A stretch of DNA of 64,000 bases from Bacteroides graminisolvens DSM 19988 = JCM 15093. Lineage in GTDB: Bacteria > Bacteroidota > Bacteroidia > Bacteroidales > Bacteroidaceae. The stretch is from the NCBI RefSeq assembly GCF_000428125.1, contig NZ_ATZI01000005.1:1-64000 (forward strand), read 5' to 3'. Below are positions 17,193 through 25,958 of the stretch, piece after piece. Made by a program: the position numbers and the translations under genes. The notes beneath the pieces are model-generated. The model worked only from the letters and a program-made list of their open reading frames with translations. It did not search any database and was not told the DNA's origin. Each line of letters opens with the position of its first letter. Position 1 is the stretch's first letter.

Positions 17193-18194
17193 TTATACTT
17201 TTACTTCGTTTGCCAAAGATTTGTTCTCGGCAAAATCTTTAATATTTTGCAACGTAGTGCTAGCTATATTTTCAAGCGCTTCGTGCGTGAAGAATGCCTG
17301 ATGCGATGTAACGATTACGTTGTTGAATGATAACAGGCGAGCCAATACATCATCATCAATGATGCGATCCGACTTATCTTCATAAAAATAGTCGCCTTCT
17401 TCTTCGTATACATCTAGTCCGGCTGAACCTATTTTTTTGTTTTTTAATCCTTCAATCAATGCGTTGGTATGAATGAGCTGTCCGCGCCCAGTGTTGATAA
17501 TCATCACCCCGTCTTTCATCTTACTGATGGAATAGTCATTGATGAGATATTTGGTTTGTTCCGTAAGCGGACAGTGCAGAGAAATGATGTCGGAACTGTG
17601 GTATAATTCATCCAGTGAAGTGTAAACCACCTGGTGTTCTCGTGCAAAGTTGTTGTCAGGATATAAATCGTATGCCAGAATATTCATACCGAATCCCTTT
17701 AGAATTTGAATTAATATCTTGGCTATTTTACCGGTGCCGATAATTCCCGCCGTTTTGCCGTGCATATCGAATCCCAGCAATCCGTTCAGAGAAAAATTGC
17801 CGTCGCGTGTGCGCCAGGTTGCCCGGGGAATTCTTCTGTTGAGGGCTAACATGAGTGCCACGGTATGTTCGGCTACGGCGTAAGGAGAATAAGCGGGCAC
17901 GCGCACCACTTTAATTCCGTTCTCTTGAGCAGCGTTAAGATCTACGTTGTTGTATCCGGCACAGCGCAAGGCAATCAGTTTGACACCATTGGCAGCCATG
18001 GCACGAATCACTTGTGCGTCGGCAATGTCATTCACAAAAATACATACCACGTCAACCCCCTGAGTCAGAATAACATTGTTCATGTTCAGATGCCCTTTGA
18101 AAAACTTCAGTTCAAAGCCAAATTCAGCATTCTTGTGTTTGAATGATGATTCGTCATAAGGTTGCGTACCGAAAAAAGCGATATTAAAAGCCAT
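17193..18194 (-). CDS. D-2-hydroxyacid dehydrogenase (D-lactate dehydrogenase-type)
   Basis: A 333-residue NAD-dependent dehydrogenase of the LdhA type: the Rossmann motif GIIGTGKIAKI at about 147-157, catalytic Arg in NTGRGQLIHT, Glu in GLDVYEEEG, and His in SHQAFFTHEAL. Such enzymes reduce pyruvate to D-lactate to recycle NADH. It is the first gene of the minus-strand run and reads away from the FadL-like gene. The promoter should lie in 18195-18476. Confidence 0.88.
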   Translation of the reverse strand: MAFNIAFFGTQPYDESSFKHKNAEFGFELKFFKGHLNMNNVILTQGVDVVCIFVNDIADAQVIRAMAANGVKLIALRCAGYNNVDLNAAQENGIKVVRVPAYSPYAVAEHTVALMLALNRRIPRATWRTRDGNFSLNGLLGFDMHGKTAGIIGTGKIAKILIQILKGFGMNILAYDLYPDNNFAREHQVVYTSLDELYHSSDIISLHCPLTEQTKYLINDYSISKMKDGVMIINTGRGQLIHTNALIEGLKNKKIGSAGLDVYEEEGDYFYEDKSDRIIDDDVLARLLSFNNVIVTSHQAFFTHEALENIASTTLQNIKDFAENKSLANEVKV

Positions 18195-18439
18195 GATTAT
18201 AATTGTTTTATTGTTGTTTGGTATTTTGTTCTAATATAAGTTAACGTTCCGTTAGCCAGAATTGTTTCTAAAAAGACTAAAAAGCTCTTGCCGAGTTATT
18301 AAAAGATAACAGCTTTTGAAAACAGGATGGCACTGATTCTGAGCGGTTAGTTTCATTGCGAACAGTTTGTTTCTTTAATTAATTTTGCCGTTTAGAGAAA
18401 TAATATGCACAAATATATTTGAGGTGTGCAATTTTGTGC

Positions 18440-18447
18440 TATCTTTG
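18440..18447 (+). promoter_or_regulatory. Promoter of the FadL-like gene
   Basis: TATCTTTG (-7), with TTTG at 18418-18421, 30 nt before the ATG at 18477. The shared 282-bp divergent region also has to serve the dehydrogenase gene. Confidence 0.65.
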
Positions 18448-18476
18448 CGCCCTGATTAACTTAAATAGCGAACTTA

Positions 18477-19817
18477 ATGAGAAAAGTATTTCTGATGAGC
18501 GCCTTGTCGCTGATCGTTTCAGTTTCAACTTTTGCAGGAGGTCTCCTGACAAATACAAATCAGCATGTTAGTTTTCTTCGTATGATAGCCCGTGGGGCTT
18601 CTGTTGATATCGACGGTGTATATTATAACCCGGCCGGTCTGGGATTTCTGCCAACGGATGGCCTTTACCTTTCTTTGAATGGTCAGAGTGCTTACCAGAC
18701 ACGTGTAATTGATGCCACTTTCCCTTTGTTCCCGGAAGAAGGACATACACGCAACTATAAAGGTACGGCATCCGCTCCGTTCATACCCAGTGTGCAGGCA
18801 GCTTATAAAAACGGAAATTGGGTGTTTTCTGGTAGTTTTGCTGTAGGTGGAGGAGGAGGAAAGGCCTCTTTTGATACAGGTTTGCCGATGTTTGATTCGA
18901 AGGTAATGGCCGGAATGGCTCAGCAGTTACAACCGTTGGTGGCTGCGACAGGTGCCAATGCTGCAACAGATCTATATACAATTGCTTCCGCTATGGAAGG
19001 TCGTCAGTTTATTTATGCAGCGCAATTTGGTATTACGTATAAAGTAAATGATTGGTTGTCTGTGTTTGGCGGTGGTCGTATGAACTACTTCTCGGGCGGA
19101 TATACCGGCTATCTTACTGCGAATATAAAGGATCAGTATAAGGGGTATGTTTCCAATCCAACACTGTATAGTCTGGAACTTGATCTGGATCAAACCGGAT
19201 GGGGGCTGACTCCTATTATCGGTGCTGACGTGAAGCTTGGCAAATGGAACATGGGATTGAAATATGAGTTTATGACAAGTCTGAACATTGAAAACCAGAC
19301 AAAGAAGAACAGCGATCCTGATGGTGCATTGGCTGCTTATAAGAATGGAGTTAATACGCCAAATGACATTCCGGCTTTGCTGACAGCGGCCGTAGGTTAT
19401 GAAATTCTTCCTACTCTTCGCGCTTCTGTGGAATATCATTTCTTCGATGACAAGCAGGCAGGTATGGCCGGTGACAAACAAGAGGCTTTAAAGGGTGGTA
19501 CCAATGAGTACTTAATGGGTATTGAATGGGACGTGCATGATCGCGTTAGCATTAGCGGTGGTTATCAACGTACTGATTACGCTTTGGCTGACGGTTTTCA
19601 GAGCGATACAAGTTTTTCTTGTGACTCTTATTCATTAGGTTTCGGTGCCGGAATTAAACTTTCATCAAAACTAAAACTAAACGTGGCTTATTTTTGGACC
19701 ACCTACAGCGACTACACAAAGAAAATGGATAATTACAACGGACTTCCATTAGGAGGAACTGATGTTTATTCACGTACTAACAAAGTATTCGGGTTGGGTG
19801 TAGACTATAAATTTTAG
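18477..19817 (+). CDS. OmpP1/FadL-family outer membrane transport protein
   Basis: The 446-residue protein has a signal peptide (MRKVFLMSALSLIVSVSTFAG) and the FadL N-terminal signature (FLRMIARGASVDIDGVYYNPAGLGFL), followed by a 14-strand-type barrel ending RTNKVFGLGVDYKF. FadL proteins pass long-chain fatty acids or other hydrophobic molecules through the outer membrane; the substrate here is not known. It is single, with its own promoter and terminator. Confidence 0.9.
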   Translation: MRKVFLMSALSLIVSVSTFAGGLLTNTNQHVSFLRMIARGASVDIDGVYYNPAGLGFLPTDGLYLSLNGQSAYQTRVIDATFPLFPEEGHTRNYKGTASAPFIPSVQAAYKNGNWVFSGSFAVGGGGGKASFDTGLPMFDSKVMAGMAQQLQPLVAATGANAATDLYTIASAMEGRQFIYAAQFGITYKVNDWLSVFGGGRMNYFSGGYTGYLTANIKDQYKGYVSNPTLYSLELDLDQTGWGLTPIIGADVKLGKWNMGLKYEFMTSLNIENQTKKNSDPDGALAAYKNGVNTPNDIPALLTAAVGYEILPTLRASVEYHFFDDKQAGMAGDKQEALKGGTNEYLMGIEWDVHDRVSISGGYQRTDYALADGFQSDTSFSCDSYSLGFGAGIKLSSKLKLNVAYFWTTYSDYTKKMDNYNGLPLGGTDVYSRTNKVFGLGVDYKF

Positions 19818-19845
19818 GTTTTCTCTCTTGCTGTTTAACAGCAAT

Positions 19846-19890
19846 GTTCGGCTGCCACAAAGGGTGTTGTGTGCAGCCGAACTTTTTTTT
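19846..19890 (+). terminator. Terminator after the FadL-like gene
   Basis: A strong stem GTTCGGCTGC/GCAGCCGAAC with a 17-nt loop and eight T. Confidence 0.88.
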
Positions 19891-19926
19891 ATGGGTTATC
19901 AAATCGGTTAATTTAAATAATATGTT

Positions 19927-20071
19927 TACCTTTGCACCGCAAAAGAGTATGCAATAGCATTTACTCTTTGCATAGAGTTAATAATTTGTGGCACCGCATG
20001 CTTTCAGTGAAAGATACTGAAACGGGAAGTTTGCGGTCGTGTGCTTGAATACCACGTAAAAAACAAGATTT
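19927..20071 (+). promoter_or_regulatory. Structured leader of the queuosine operon, possibly preQ1-responsive
   Basis: Promoter TACCTTTG at 19927-19934 is followed by a leader of about 130 nt. It can form a long stem (CACCGCA with TGCGG near 20032) enclosing a hairpin TTTCAGT/ACTGAAA. At 20038-20067 there is a small H-type pseudoknot candidate: stem CGTG/CACG, loop CTTG (20044-20047) pairing with CAAG (20064-20067), and an A-rich tail between. That layout is like preQ1-I aptamers, and the downstream genes are queuosine genes. The base after CTTG is A, not the C that contacts preQ1 in known aptamers, so the assignment is open. CAAG ends 4 nt before the ATG, so folding would mask the start site. 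Confidence 0.4.
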
Positions 20072-20752
20072 ATGAACAGTAAAGTTTCTGTGCCTTTCAT
20101 GCTGCTTGGCATTTTATTTAATGTGTGCCTTATTGCGGCTAATCTTCTTGAAACCAAAGTTATTCAGGTTTTTGGTATAACTGTAACTGCCGGCCTGATT
20201 GTTTTTCCCATCTCTTACATTATTAATGATTGCATTGCTGAAGTATGGGGTTTTAAAAAAGCTCGACTGATTATTTGGAGTGGCTTTGTCATGAACTTCT
20301 TTGTTGTTGCTTTAGGGCAAGTAGCAGTTGCACTCCCCGCAGCTCCTTTCTGGGAGGGTGAAGAGTCTTTTAACTTTGTCTTTGGTATGGCTCCTCGCAT
20401 CGTAGTAGCCAGCTTGTCGGCTTTCTTGGTTGGCTCTTTTCTAAATGCTTATGTGATGAGTAAAATGAAAATAGCCAGTAAGGGAAAGAACTTCTCGGCA
20501 CGGGCTATTTGGTCAACGGTTGTGGGCGAGACGGGTGATTCTATTATTTTCTTTCCCATTGCTTTTGCTGGAATAATTCCTTGGAATGAACTGGTTTTGA
20601 TGATGGGTGTGCAAATTGTATTGAAGTCTCTGTATGAGGTATTGGTACTGCCGGTTACTATCCGTGTTGTTAAATACATCAAGAAGGTTGATGGCAGTGA
20701 TGTGTATGACGAAAACATTTCGTACAACATCCTTAAAGTCAAAGAGGTATGA
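20072..20752 (+). CDS. Queuosine precursor transporter (YhhQ/VUT family)
   Basis: A 226-residue inner membrane protein with six predicted helices ([37 protein letters not shown], later [15 protein letters not shown]). The motif ...NDCIAEVWG and [11 protein letters not shown] are typical of the YhhQ/DUF165 vitamin-uptake-like family that imports queuine or preQ0/preQ1. Its last codons overlap the queC start (ATGA), so the operon combines salvage and biosynthesis. Confidence 0.92.
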   Translation: MNSKVSVPFMLLGILFNVCLIAANLLETKVIQVFGITVTAGLIVFPISYIINDCIAEVWGFKKARLIIWSGFVMNFFVVALGQVAVALPAAPFWEGEESFNFVFGMAPRIVVASLSAFLVGSFLNAYVMSKMKIASKGKNFSARAIWSTVVGETGDSIIFFPIAFAGIIPWNELVLMMGVQIVLKSLYEVLVLPVTIRVVKYIKKVDGSDVYDENISYNILKVKEV

Positions 20753-21411
20753 CGGATGTAGAAGATGCGGCGGTAGTTTTGTTCAGTGGCGGACAAGATT
20801 CCACAACTTGCCTGTTTTGGGCGAAAAAACAATTTGAAACGGTATATGCGCTGAGCTTCGTTTACGGACAAAAACACGTGCACGAAGTGGAATTGGCAAA
20901 AGGTATTGCCGCAAGGGCAGGAGTGGAGTTTCATGTGATGGATGTTTCTTTTATCAGTCAGCTGGGACGTAATTCCTTGACGGATACGTCTTTGTTGATG
21001 GACGAAGAGAAGCCGGCAGATTCTTTCCCTAATACATTTGTGCCGGGCCGAAACCTTTTCTTTTTAAGCATTGCTGCGGTTTTTGCCCGAGAAAGAGGAG
21101 TACGTGACATTGTTACCGGAGTTTCTCAGACGGATTATAGCGGCTATCCGGATTGCCGGGATTCGTTTATCAAGTCGTTGAATGTGACACTGAATCTGGC
21201 CATGGATGAACAGTTTATATTGCATACCCCACTGATGTGGATAAACAAAGCTCAAACATGGGCTTTGGCAGATGAGCTGGGAGTGCTTGATGTAGTTCGT
21301 AATGAAACATTGACTTGTTATAACGGAGTACCTGCAGATGGGTGCGGTCATTGCCCGGCGTGCAAACTTCGTGGGCAAGGGCTGGATGAATATTTAAAAA
21401 CAAAAAAATAA
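20749..21411 (+). CDS. queC: 7-cyano-7-deazaguanine synthase
   Basis: QueC converts 7-carboxy-7-deazaguanine to preQ0 with ATP and ammonia. The 220-residue protein has the PP-loop [12 protein letters not shown] near residue 13, TFVPGRN, and the C-terminal zinc site [10 protein letters not shown]. It overlaps the transporter by 4 bp and precedes queF by one base. queD and queE are not in the window. Confidence 0.96.
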   Translation: MTDVEDAAVVLFSGGQDSTTCLFWAKKQFETVYALSFVYGQKHVHEVELAKGIAARAGVEFHVMDVSFISQLGRNSLTDTSLLMDEEKPADSFPNTFVPGRNLFFLSIAAVFARERGVRDIVTGVSQTDYSGYPDCRDSFIKSLNVTLNLAMDEQFILHTPLMWINKAQTWALADELGVLDVVRNETLTCYNGVPADGCGHCPACKLRGQGLDEYLKTKK

Positions 21412-21412
21412 T

Positions 21413-21877
21413 ATGGCGGAACTAAAAGATCAACTCTCTTTGTTGGGAAGGCACACGGAGTATAAACAGGACTATGCTCCCGACGTTTTGGAGGCTTTTG
21501 ATAATAAACATCCCGGAAATGATTATTGGGTAAGATTTAATTGTCCCGAATTTACGAGTTTGTGTCCTATTACCGGTCAGCCCGATTTCGCGGAGATACG
21601 CATTGCTTATCTGCCCGATGTGAAAATGGTTGAGAGCAAAAGCTTAAAACTTTATCTTTTTAGCTTCCGCAATCACGGAGCCTTTCATGAAGATTGTGTG
21701 AATATCATTATGAAAGATCTCATACAACTGATGAATCCCAAATATATTGAGGTAACAGGCATTTTTACCCCGCGGGGAGGTATATCTATTTATCCTTTTG
21801 CTAATTATGGCCGTCCGGGTACATCTTACGAAGAGATGGCACGTTTCCGCATGATGCATCACGATTTGAACGGATAG
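21413..21877 (+). CDS. queF: NADPH-dependent preQ0 reductase
   Basis: QueF reduces the nitrile of preQ0 to preQ1. At 154 residues it is the short, single-domain (YkvM-type) form. The catalytic Cys lies in [14 protein letters not shown], and the QueF motif with [13 protein letters not shown] and FHEDCVN is present. It ends the queuosine operon and is convergent with rlmH, 3 bp apart. Confidence 0.96.
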   Translation: MAELKDQLSLLGRHTEYKQDYAPDVLEAFDNKHPGNDYWVRFNCPEFTSLCPITGQPDFAEIRIAYLPDVKMVESKSLKLYLFSFRNHGAFHEDCVNIIMKDLIQLMNPKYIEVTGIFTPRGGISIYPFANYGRPGTSYEEMARFRMMHHDLNG

Positions 21878-21880
21878 TCG

Positions 21881-22354
21881 TTATTCATGGTGGTAAGGAC
21901 CTCCGTGAAGTATGTTCATGGCTCTGTAAAGCTGCTCAGTGAAGATTAGTCTGATCATTTGATGAGAGAATGTCATTTTTGACATAGAAATCTTTTCATG
22001 GGCAGTTTGATATACTTTCGGTGAAAATCCGTAAGGACCTCCAATGATGAAGATGAGACGCTTGTTTACGTTAGCCATCTTTTTCTCCATCCATGAAGCA
22101 AATTCAACCGAGCGAAACTCTTTGCCGTTCTCATCGAGCAGCACCACAACATCTCCCGACTGAAGGAATTTGCAAATCAATTCGCCTTCTTTCTCTTTTT
22201 GTTGCTCTTCCGTAAGGCTTTTCGTGTTTTTAAGCTCAGGTATAACTTCCATATCAAACGAAATATAACGTTTGGTTCGTTCGATGTAATCGTTGATGGC
22301 TGTTATGTAATGTTGCTCAACGGTGCGTCCTACTACTAATAATATTGTTTTCAT
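21881..22354 (-). CDS. rlmH: 23S rRNA pseudouridine-1915 N3-methyltransferase
   Basis: RlmH methylates pseudouridine 1915 of 23S rRNA. The 157-residue SPOUT protein has the SAM-binding IFIIGGPYGFSPKV and the family C-terminus MTFSHQMIRLIFTEQLYRA, HGGPYHHE. Usual length. Confidence 0.96.
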   Translation of the reverse strand: MKTILLVVGRTVEQHYITAINDYIERTKRYISFDMEVIPELKNTKSLTEEQQKEKEGELICKFLQSGDVVVLLDENGKEFRSVEFASWMEKKMANVNKRLIFIIGGPYGFSPKVYQTAHEKISMSKMTFSHQMIRLIFTEQLYRAMNILHGGPYHHE

Positions 22355-22465
22355 TTTCTCTGTCAGGGATTGATTGATGTGCCCTTTGAACCGACAAAAA
22401 TAATGCTTTTTTGTTGTTTTCTTATATAAATGCTTACCTTTGCTTATCTTTTAATGCTTTTGTTT

Positions 22466-22858
22466 ATGAGAAAAAGAGTGTTTTTATGGATGAGTGCCTT
22501 ATTTCTTTTTGTGTCGGTTTCACTGGCACAGGATATACCGGCCGGATTATCAATAGCTTTTAAAAAAGGGAATTCACAAGAATTAAGCAACTACCTTGGA
22601 AGTAAAGTCAACTTGATTATTCAGAATCGTTCATCTGACGTGAATAATCAGACTGCACAAACTATGATGGCTGATTTTTTCTCAAAAAACAAGGTGATTG
22701 GTTTCAGCGTGAACCACCAGGGTCGACGAGATGAGTCGGGCTTTGTCATCGGAACGCTTACTACAGATAATGGCAGCTTCCGTGTGAATTGCTTTTTCAA
22801 ACGAGTAGACAATAGATTTTTAATTTATCAAATAAGAATAGACAAAACCAATGAATGA
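22466..22858 (+). CDS. DUF4783-type secreted protein
   Basis: 130 residues with signal peptide MRKRVFLWMSALFLFVSVSLA, then a small NTF2-like domain (AFKKGNSQELSNYLG, FRVNCFFKRVDNRFLIYQIRI). I believe this is the DUF4783 family; function unknown. I chose ATG 22466, not the upstream ATG at 22430, because a -7 box TACCTTTG at 22435-22442 lies between them. The stop overlaps the nadC start by 8 bp, a common pairing in Bacteroides. Confidence 0.8.
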   Translation: MRKRVFLWMSALFLFVSVSLAQDIPAGLSIAFKKGNSQELSNYLGSKVNLIIQNRSSDVNNQTAQTMMADFFSKNKVIGFSVNHQGRRDESGFVIGTLTTDNGSFRVNCFFKRVDNRFLIYQIRIDKTNE

Positions 22859-23690
22859 GTTGATAGACAGACTGATTGATCTGGCTTTTGCCGAGGATAT
22901 AGGCGATGGCGATCATACAACGCTTTCGTGTATTCCTGACACAGCTATGGGGAAATCAAAACTGCTGATTAAAGAGGCAGGAGTATTGGCCGGAATTGAG
23001 ATTGCCAAAGAAATATTTCATCGTTTTGATTCGGAGATGAAAGTGGAAGTATTTATAAATGATGGAACGGAGGTTAAACCCGGTGATGTTGCCATGATTG
23101 TGGAAGGCAGGGTGCAGTCTCTTTTACAAACGGAAAGATTGATGCTAAACGTGATGCAGCGCATGAGTGGTATTGCCACCATGACACGTCGTTACGTGAA
23201 ACAGCTTGAAGGGACGAAAACGCGCGTTCTCGATACTCGTAAAACGACTCCGGGCATGCGTATGCTCGAGAAAGCGGCAGTCAAGATAGGTGGTGGAGTG
23301 AATCACCGTATTGGACTCTTTGATATGATTCTTCTAAAAGATAATCATGTTGACTTTGCCGGTGGTATTGATAAAGCCATTCAGCGAGCACAAAACTATT
23401 GCAAGGAAAAAGGAAAAGACCTGAAGATTGAAATTGAAGTCCGTAACTTTGATGAATTAAATCAAGTGCTTGCCATTGGTGGAGTTGACCGAATCATGCT
23501 TGATAATTTCACGCCCGAAAACACACGCAAAGCGGTAGAGTTGATTGCTGGTAAGTATGAAACGGAGTCTTCGGGAGGTATTACTTTTGATACACTGCGC
23601 GACTACGCATTGTGCGGGGTGGATTATATATCGGTTGGGGCGTTGACCCACTCGGTGAAAGGTCTTGATATGAGTTTCAAGGCTTGTTGA
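22851..23690 (+). CDS. nadC: Nicotinate-nucleotide pyrophosphorylase (carboxylating)
   Basis: NadC turns quinolinate and PRPP into nicotinate mononucleotide, CO2 and PPi, in NAD synthesis. The 279-residue protein has the family blocks FAEDIGDGDHTT, VMQRMSGIATMTR, DTRKTTPGMRMLEKAAVKIGG (read in two parts), HRIGLFDMILLKDNH and MLDNFTPE. Complete. nadA and nadB are not nearby. Confidence 0.96.
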   Translation: MNELIDRLIDLAFAEDIGDGDHTTLSCIPDTAMGKSKLLIKEAGVLAGIEIAKEIFHRFDSEMKVEVFINDGTEVKPGDVAMIVEGRVQSLLQTERLMLNVMQRMSGIATMTRRYVKQLEGTKTRVLDTRKTTPGMRMLEKAAVKIGGGVNHRIGLFDMILLKDNHVDFAGGIDKAIQRAQNYCKEKGKDLKIEIEVRNFDELNQVLAIGGVDRIMLDNFTPENTRKAVELIAGKYETESSGGITFDTLRDYALCGVDYISVGALTHSVKGLDMSFKAC

Positions 23691-23790
23691 TTTTAATATT
23701 CTTTAATATTTTTGTTTGCAGCATTCTTTCGTTTACTGCGTCTAACTTGCAAACGGCGCAAACATAACGTTAGGCAAAAAGGCATTTAAG

Positions 23791-24345
23791 TTGGAAAACG
23801 AAATTGAATTAATTAAAGGCTGTAAGGCAGGTGACAATGTAGCCCGCAAGAAACTTTACACCCTCTATTCCAACAAGATGCTGGCGGTGTGCTACCGTTA
23901 TACTGGCGATATGGATGCAGCGCATGATGTACTACACGATGCTTTCATTAAAATATTTACCGGGTTTAATTTCCGGGGTGAAGCATCGCTTAGTACATGG
24001 ATTACCAGAATTATGGTCACTCAATCACTCGATTATCTGAGAAAGCAAAAGAAGATTAGTCAGACAATGGTGAGAGAGGAACAGATTCCTGATATTCCCG
24101 ATGAACTTCAAGACAGGGAGAACGCGAACCGGATTTCAGAAGAGCAATTACTGGCGTTTGTTGCCGAGTTACCCGATGGGTGCCGTACCGTGTTCAACTT
24201 ATATGTTTTTGAAGATAAATCGCACAAGGAAATTGCAGATTTGCTTCGTATAAAAGAGCATTCTTCGACTTCCCAATTGCATCGCGCTAAAAGTTTGCTT
24301 GCAAAAAAAATTAAAGAATATTTGAATCATGAAGAAAGAAAATGA
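23791..24345 (+). CDS. ECF-type RNA polymerase sigma factor
   Basis: A 184-residue sigma-70 family ECF factor. Region 2 reads LYTLYSNKMLAVCYRYTGD...AHDVLHDAFIKIF, and region 4 is VFEDKSHKEIADLLRIKEHSSTSQLHRAK. The best start is TTG 23791, since no ATG exists upstream in frame and the N-terminus MENEIELIKGCKAGD is typical. It overlaps the following gene, its likely anti-sigma factor, by 17 bp. In known Bacteroides pairs of this type the sigma factor activates its own operon; no autoregulatory promoter could be identified. Confidence 0.9.
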   Translation: MENEIELIKGCKAGDNVARKKLYTLYSNKMLAVCYRYTGDMDAAHDVLHDAFIKIFTGFNFRGEASLSTWITRIMVTQSLDYLRKQKKISQTMVREEQIPDIPDELQDRENANRISEEQLLAFVAELPDGCRTVFNLYVFEDKSHKEIADLLRIKEHSSTSQLHRAKSLLAKKIKEYLNHEERK

Positions 24346-25384
24346 TGAATTAACGGACTTGTTTCGTTCGCGATTGACAGAAGCAGAGCTTCCTGTCAGG
24401 GAAACATGCTGGGAGAAGCTTGAAAAAGATTTGCCTGTTGCTGTTCGTCATCGCAAACTGATGATTTATCGTTTCAGTGCAGCAGCTTCGGTATTGCTTG
24501 TACTTATGGCTGCCTCTGCGGCATTTTGGTATTTCTCTCCCAAAGAAGAAATAGCCAACGCATTTGTTCAGGCAGAGCGTACTGCCGGTGCCAATGCTAC
24601 TTTGGAGGATGATGCTGTAAAAGAGGACTTTCCTTCCATTCATCCGGCTACTGTTTTGAGTAAATCATCGGGCTCAGGCGATCTACCTTCTTCTTCAACT
24701 AATCTTTCTGAAAATGCATCCGATTCTGTTTCTGTAACAGTATCCATGTCTTTTTCGTTTTCTTCTTCCTCTTCTTATACCAGCCGCAACAGAAACAAAC
24801 GCCAGCAACAAACAGCAATGGTTAGCGAACAGGCAGTCTCTGATAGAACAGAGGCTCAAAGCGTGAATAATTCAAACGACAATTCTTCCGAAAGTACGAA
24901 AAAAGCAACCACAGCATTGAAGATAGGGGCAAGTATAGCTCCTGTTTCAGCGAAAGGATTACGCGCGCCTATAGGGGCTAGCGTTACGCTTGAGAAAAAA
25001 CTCAGTAAGCGTTTTTCTGTGGAGGCTGGGATCAATTACTCGTGCGAACAGAGTGTTGATGAAGGAAACCTGCATTACATAGGTGTTCCGGTTAAAGCGA
25101 ATTTGTTAATTGCTACCAATGACAAGTTGGATGTTTATGCTTCGATAGGCGGAATTGCCGACAAATGTATCGGGGGAGCACCTCGCAACGGGTTTGGCAG
25201 TGAACCGATACAGTTGGCTATGACAGCTGGTTTAGGAGTGAATTACAAACTGAATGATAAGTTTGCTGTGTTTGCCGAACCCACTCTGGTTCGCCACTTC
25301 GATGCGGATAGGCAATGGGAAACTGCTCGTTCCAGAAAGTCTACCAATTTGAACCTTCTTTGCGGAGTAAGAATGACATATTGA
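24329..25384 (+). CDS. Dual-membrane-spanning anti-sigma factor with outer-membrane barrel
   Basis: The 351-residue protein combines three parts. Residues 1-48 are a cytoplasmic segment (LTDLFRSRLTEAELPVRETCWEKLEKDLP). A single helix spans 50-69. A Ser/Asn-rich disordered stretch covers about 75-190. A small beta-barrel covers about 195-351 (LKIGASIAPVSAKGLRAPIGA, LAMTAGLGVNYKLNDKFAVF). This matches the dual-membrane-spanning anti-sigma (Dma) architecture described in B. thetaiotaomicron, where one chain connects the cytoplasm to the outer membrane. It overlaps the ECF sigma gene, which fits. What the barrel senses is unknown. Confidence 0.75.
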   Translation: MKKENDELTDLFRSRLTEAELPVRETCWEKLEKDLPVAVRHRKLMIYRFSAAASVLLVLMAASAAFWYFSPKEEIANAFVQAERTAGANATLEDDAVKEDFPSIHPATVLSKSSGSGDLPSSSTNLSENASDSVSVTVSMSFSFSSSSSYTSRNRNKRQQQTAMVSEQAVSDRTEAQSVNNSNDNSSESTKKATTALKIGASIAPVSAKGLRAPIGASVTLEKKLSKRFSVEAGINYSCEQSVDEGNLHYIGVPVKANLLIATNDKLDVYASIGGIADKCIGGAPRNGFGSEPIQLAMTAGLGVNYKLNDKFAVFAEPTLVRHFDADRQWETARSRKSTNLNLLCGVRMTY

Positions 25385-25409
25385 TTCGGTAATCCCTAAA
25401 TTAAATGGT

Positions 25410-25937
25410 ATGAAAAACATTGTATTCATAATAACGATGACGCTTTTACTGTTGGGCTTTTGCGGATGTACCGATGAGGTGATCGATTACAATGATCCTG
25501 ATGTGGATCTTTTCGTGAAGCAGTTAAAAGATGGTAGTTATAAAACTAAAGGGCCCGACGGATATGTTGAGGTTCCTAAATTTGCAAGAGAAGATATTCC
25601 CAAACTATTGACCTATGCCGATGATCTGACCATTATTCCTTCATTCCCGTTGCCACCGGTATGCACTTATTTTGGAACCAAGGTTCGGTTGGGAGAGTGC
25701 ATGTTGTGGATTGTAGAAAGTATACGCTTAGGGCAATATGCTTCTTTGGGGTGCAAGATGGTTTACGCTGACGCAACTAATTATGAGGGAATCTACTTCC
25801 TTTCAAATGAGGAAGTACACGATGCTGCTAAAAGATATCGATTCTGGTGGGAAAACTCTCAATATCCTCAAACTCAATGGACCATAACCCCGTGCTATAA
25901 TGACCCGCTTTGTGGTAGCGGATATCGTTGGTGGTAA
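25410..25937 (+). CDS. Lipoprotein of unknown function
   Basis: 175 residues with a lipoprotein signal ending LLLLGFCGC (Cys about 20). The mature part has acidic patches (DYNDPDVDLFVKQL), several Cys (CTYFGTK, GLGCK-like, CYNDPLCGSG) and a Trp-rich C-terminus (YRFWWENSQYPQTQW, YRWW). I cannot name the family with confidence (DUF4943 is a guess). It lies 25 bp after the anti-sigma gene on the same strand and is probably part of its regulon. Confidence 0.6.
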   Translation: MKNIVFIITMTLLLLGFCGCTDEVIDYNDPDVDLFVKQLKDGSYKTKGPDGYVEVPKFAREDIPKLLTYADDLTIIPSFPLPPVCTYFGTKVRLGECMLWIVESIRLGQYASLGCKMVYADATNYEGIYFLSNEEVHDAAKRYRFWWENSQYPQTQWTITPCYNDPLCGSGYRWW

Positions 25938-25958
25938 TCTTTTAAAAATAGATGTTGA

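Noticed and set aside
22430-22465. Upstream ATG of the DUF4783-type gene
   Set aside because: A -7 box at 22435-22442 lies behind it, and 22466 starts a normal signal peptide.
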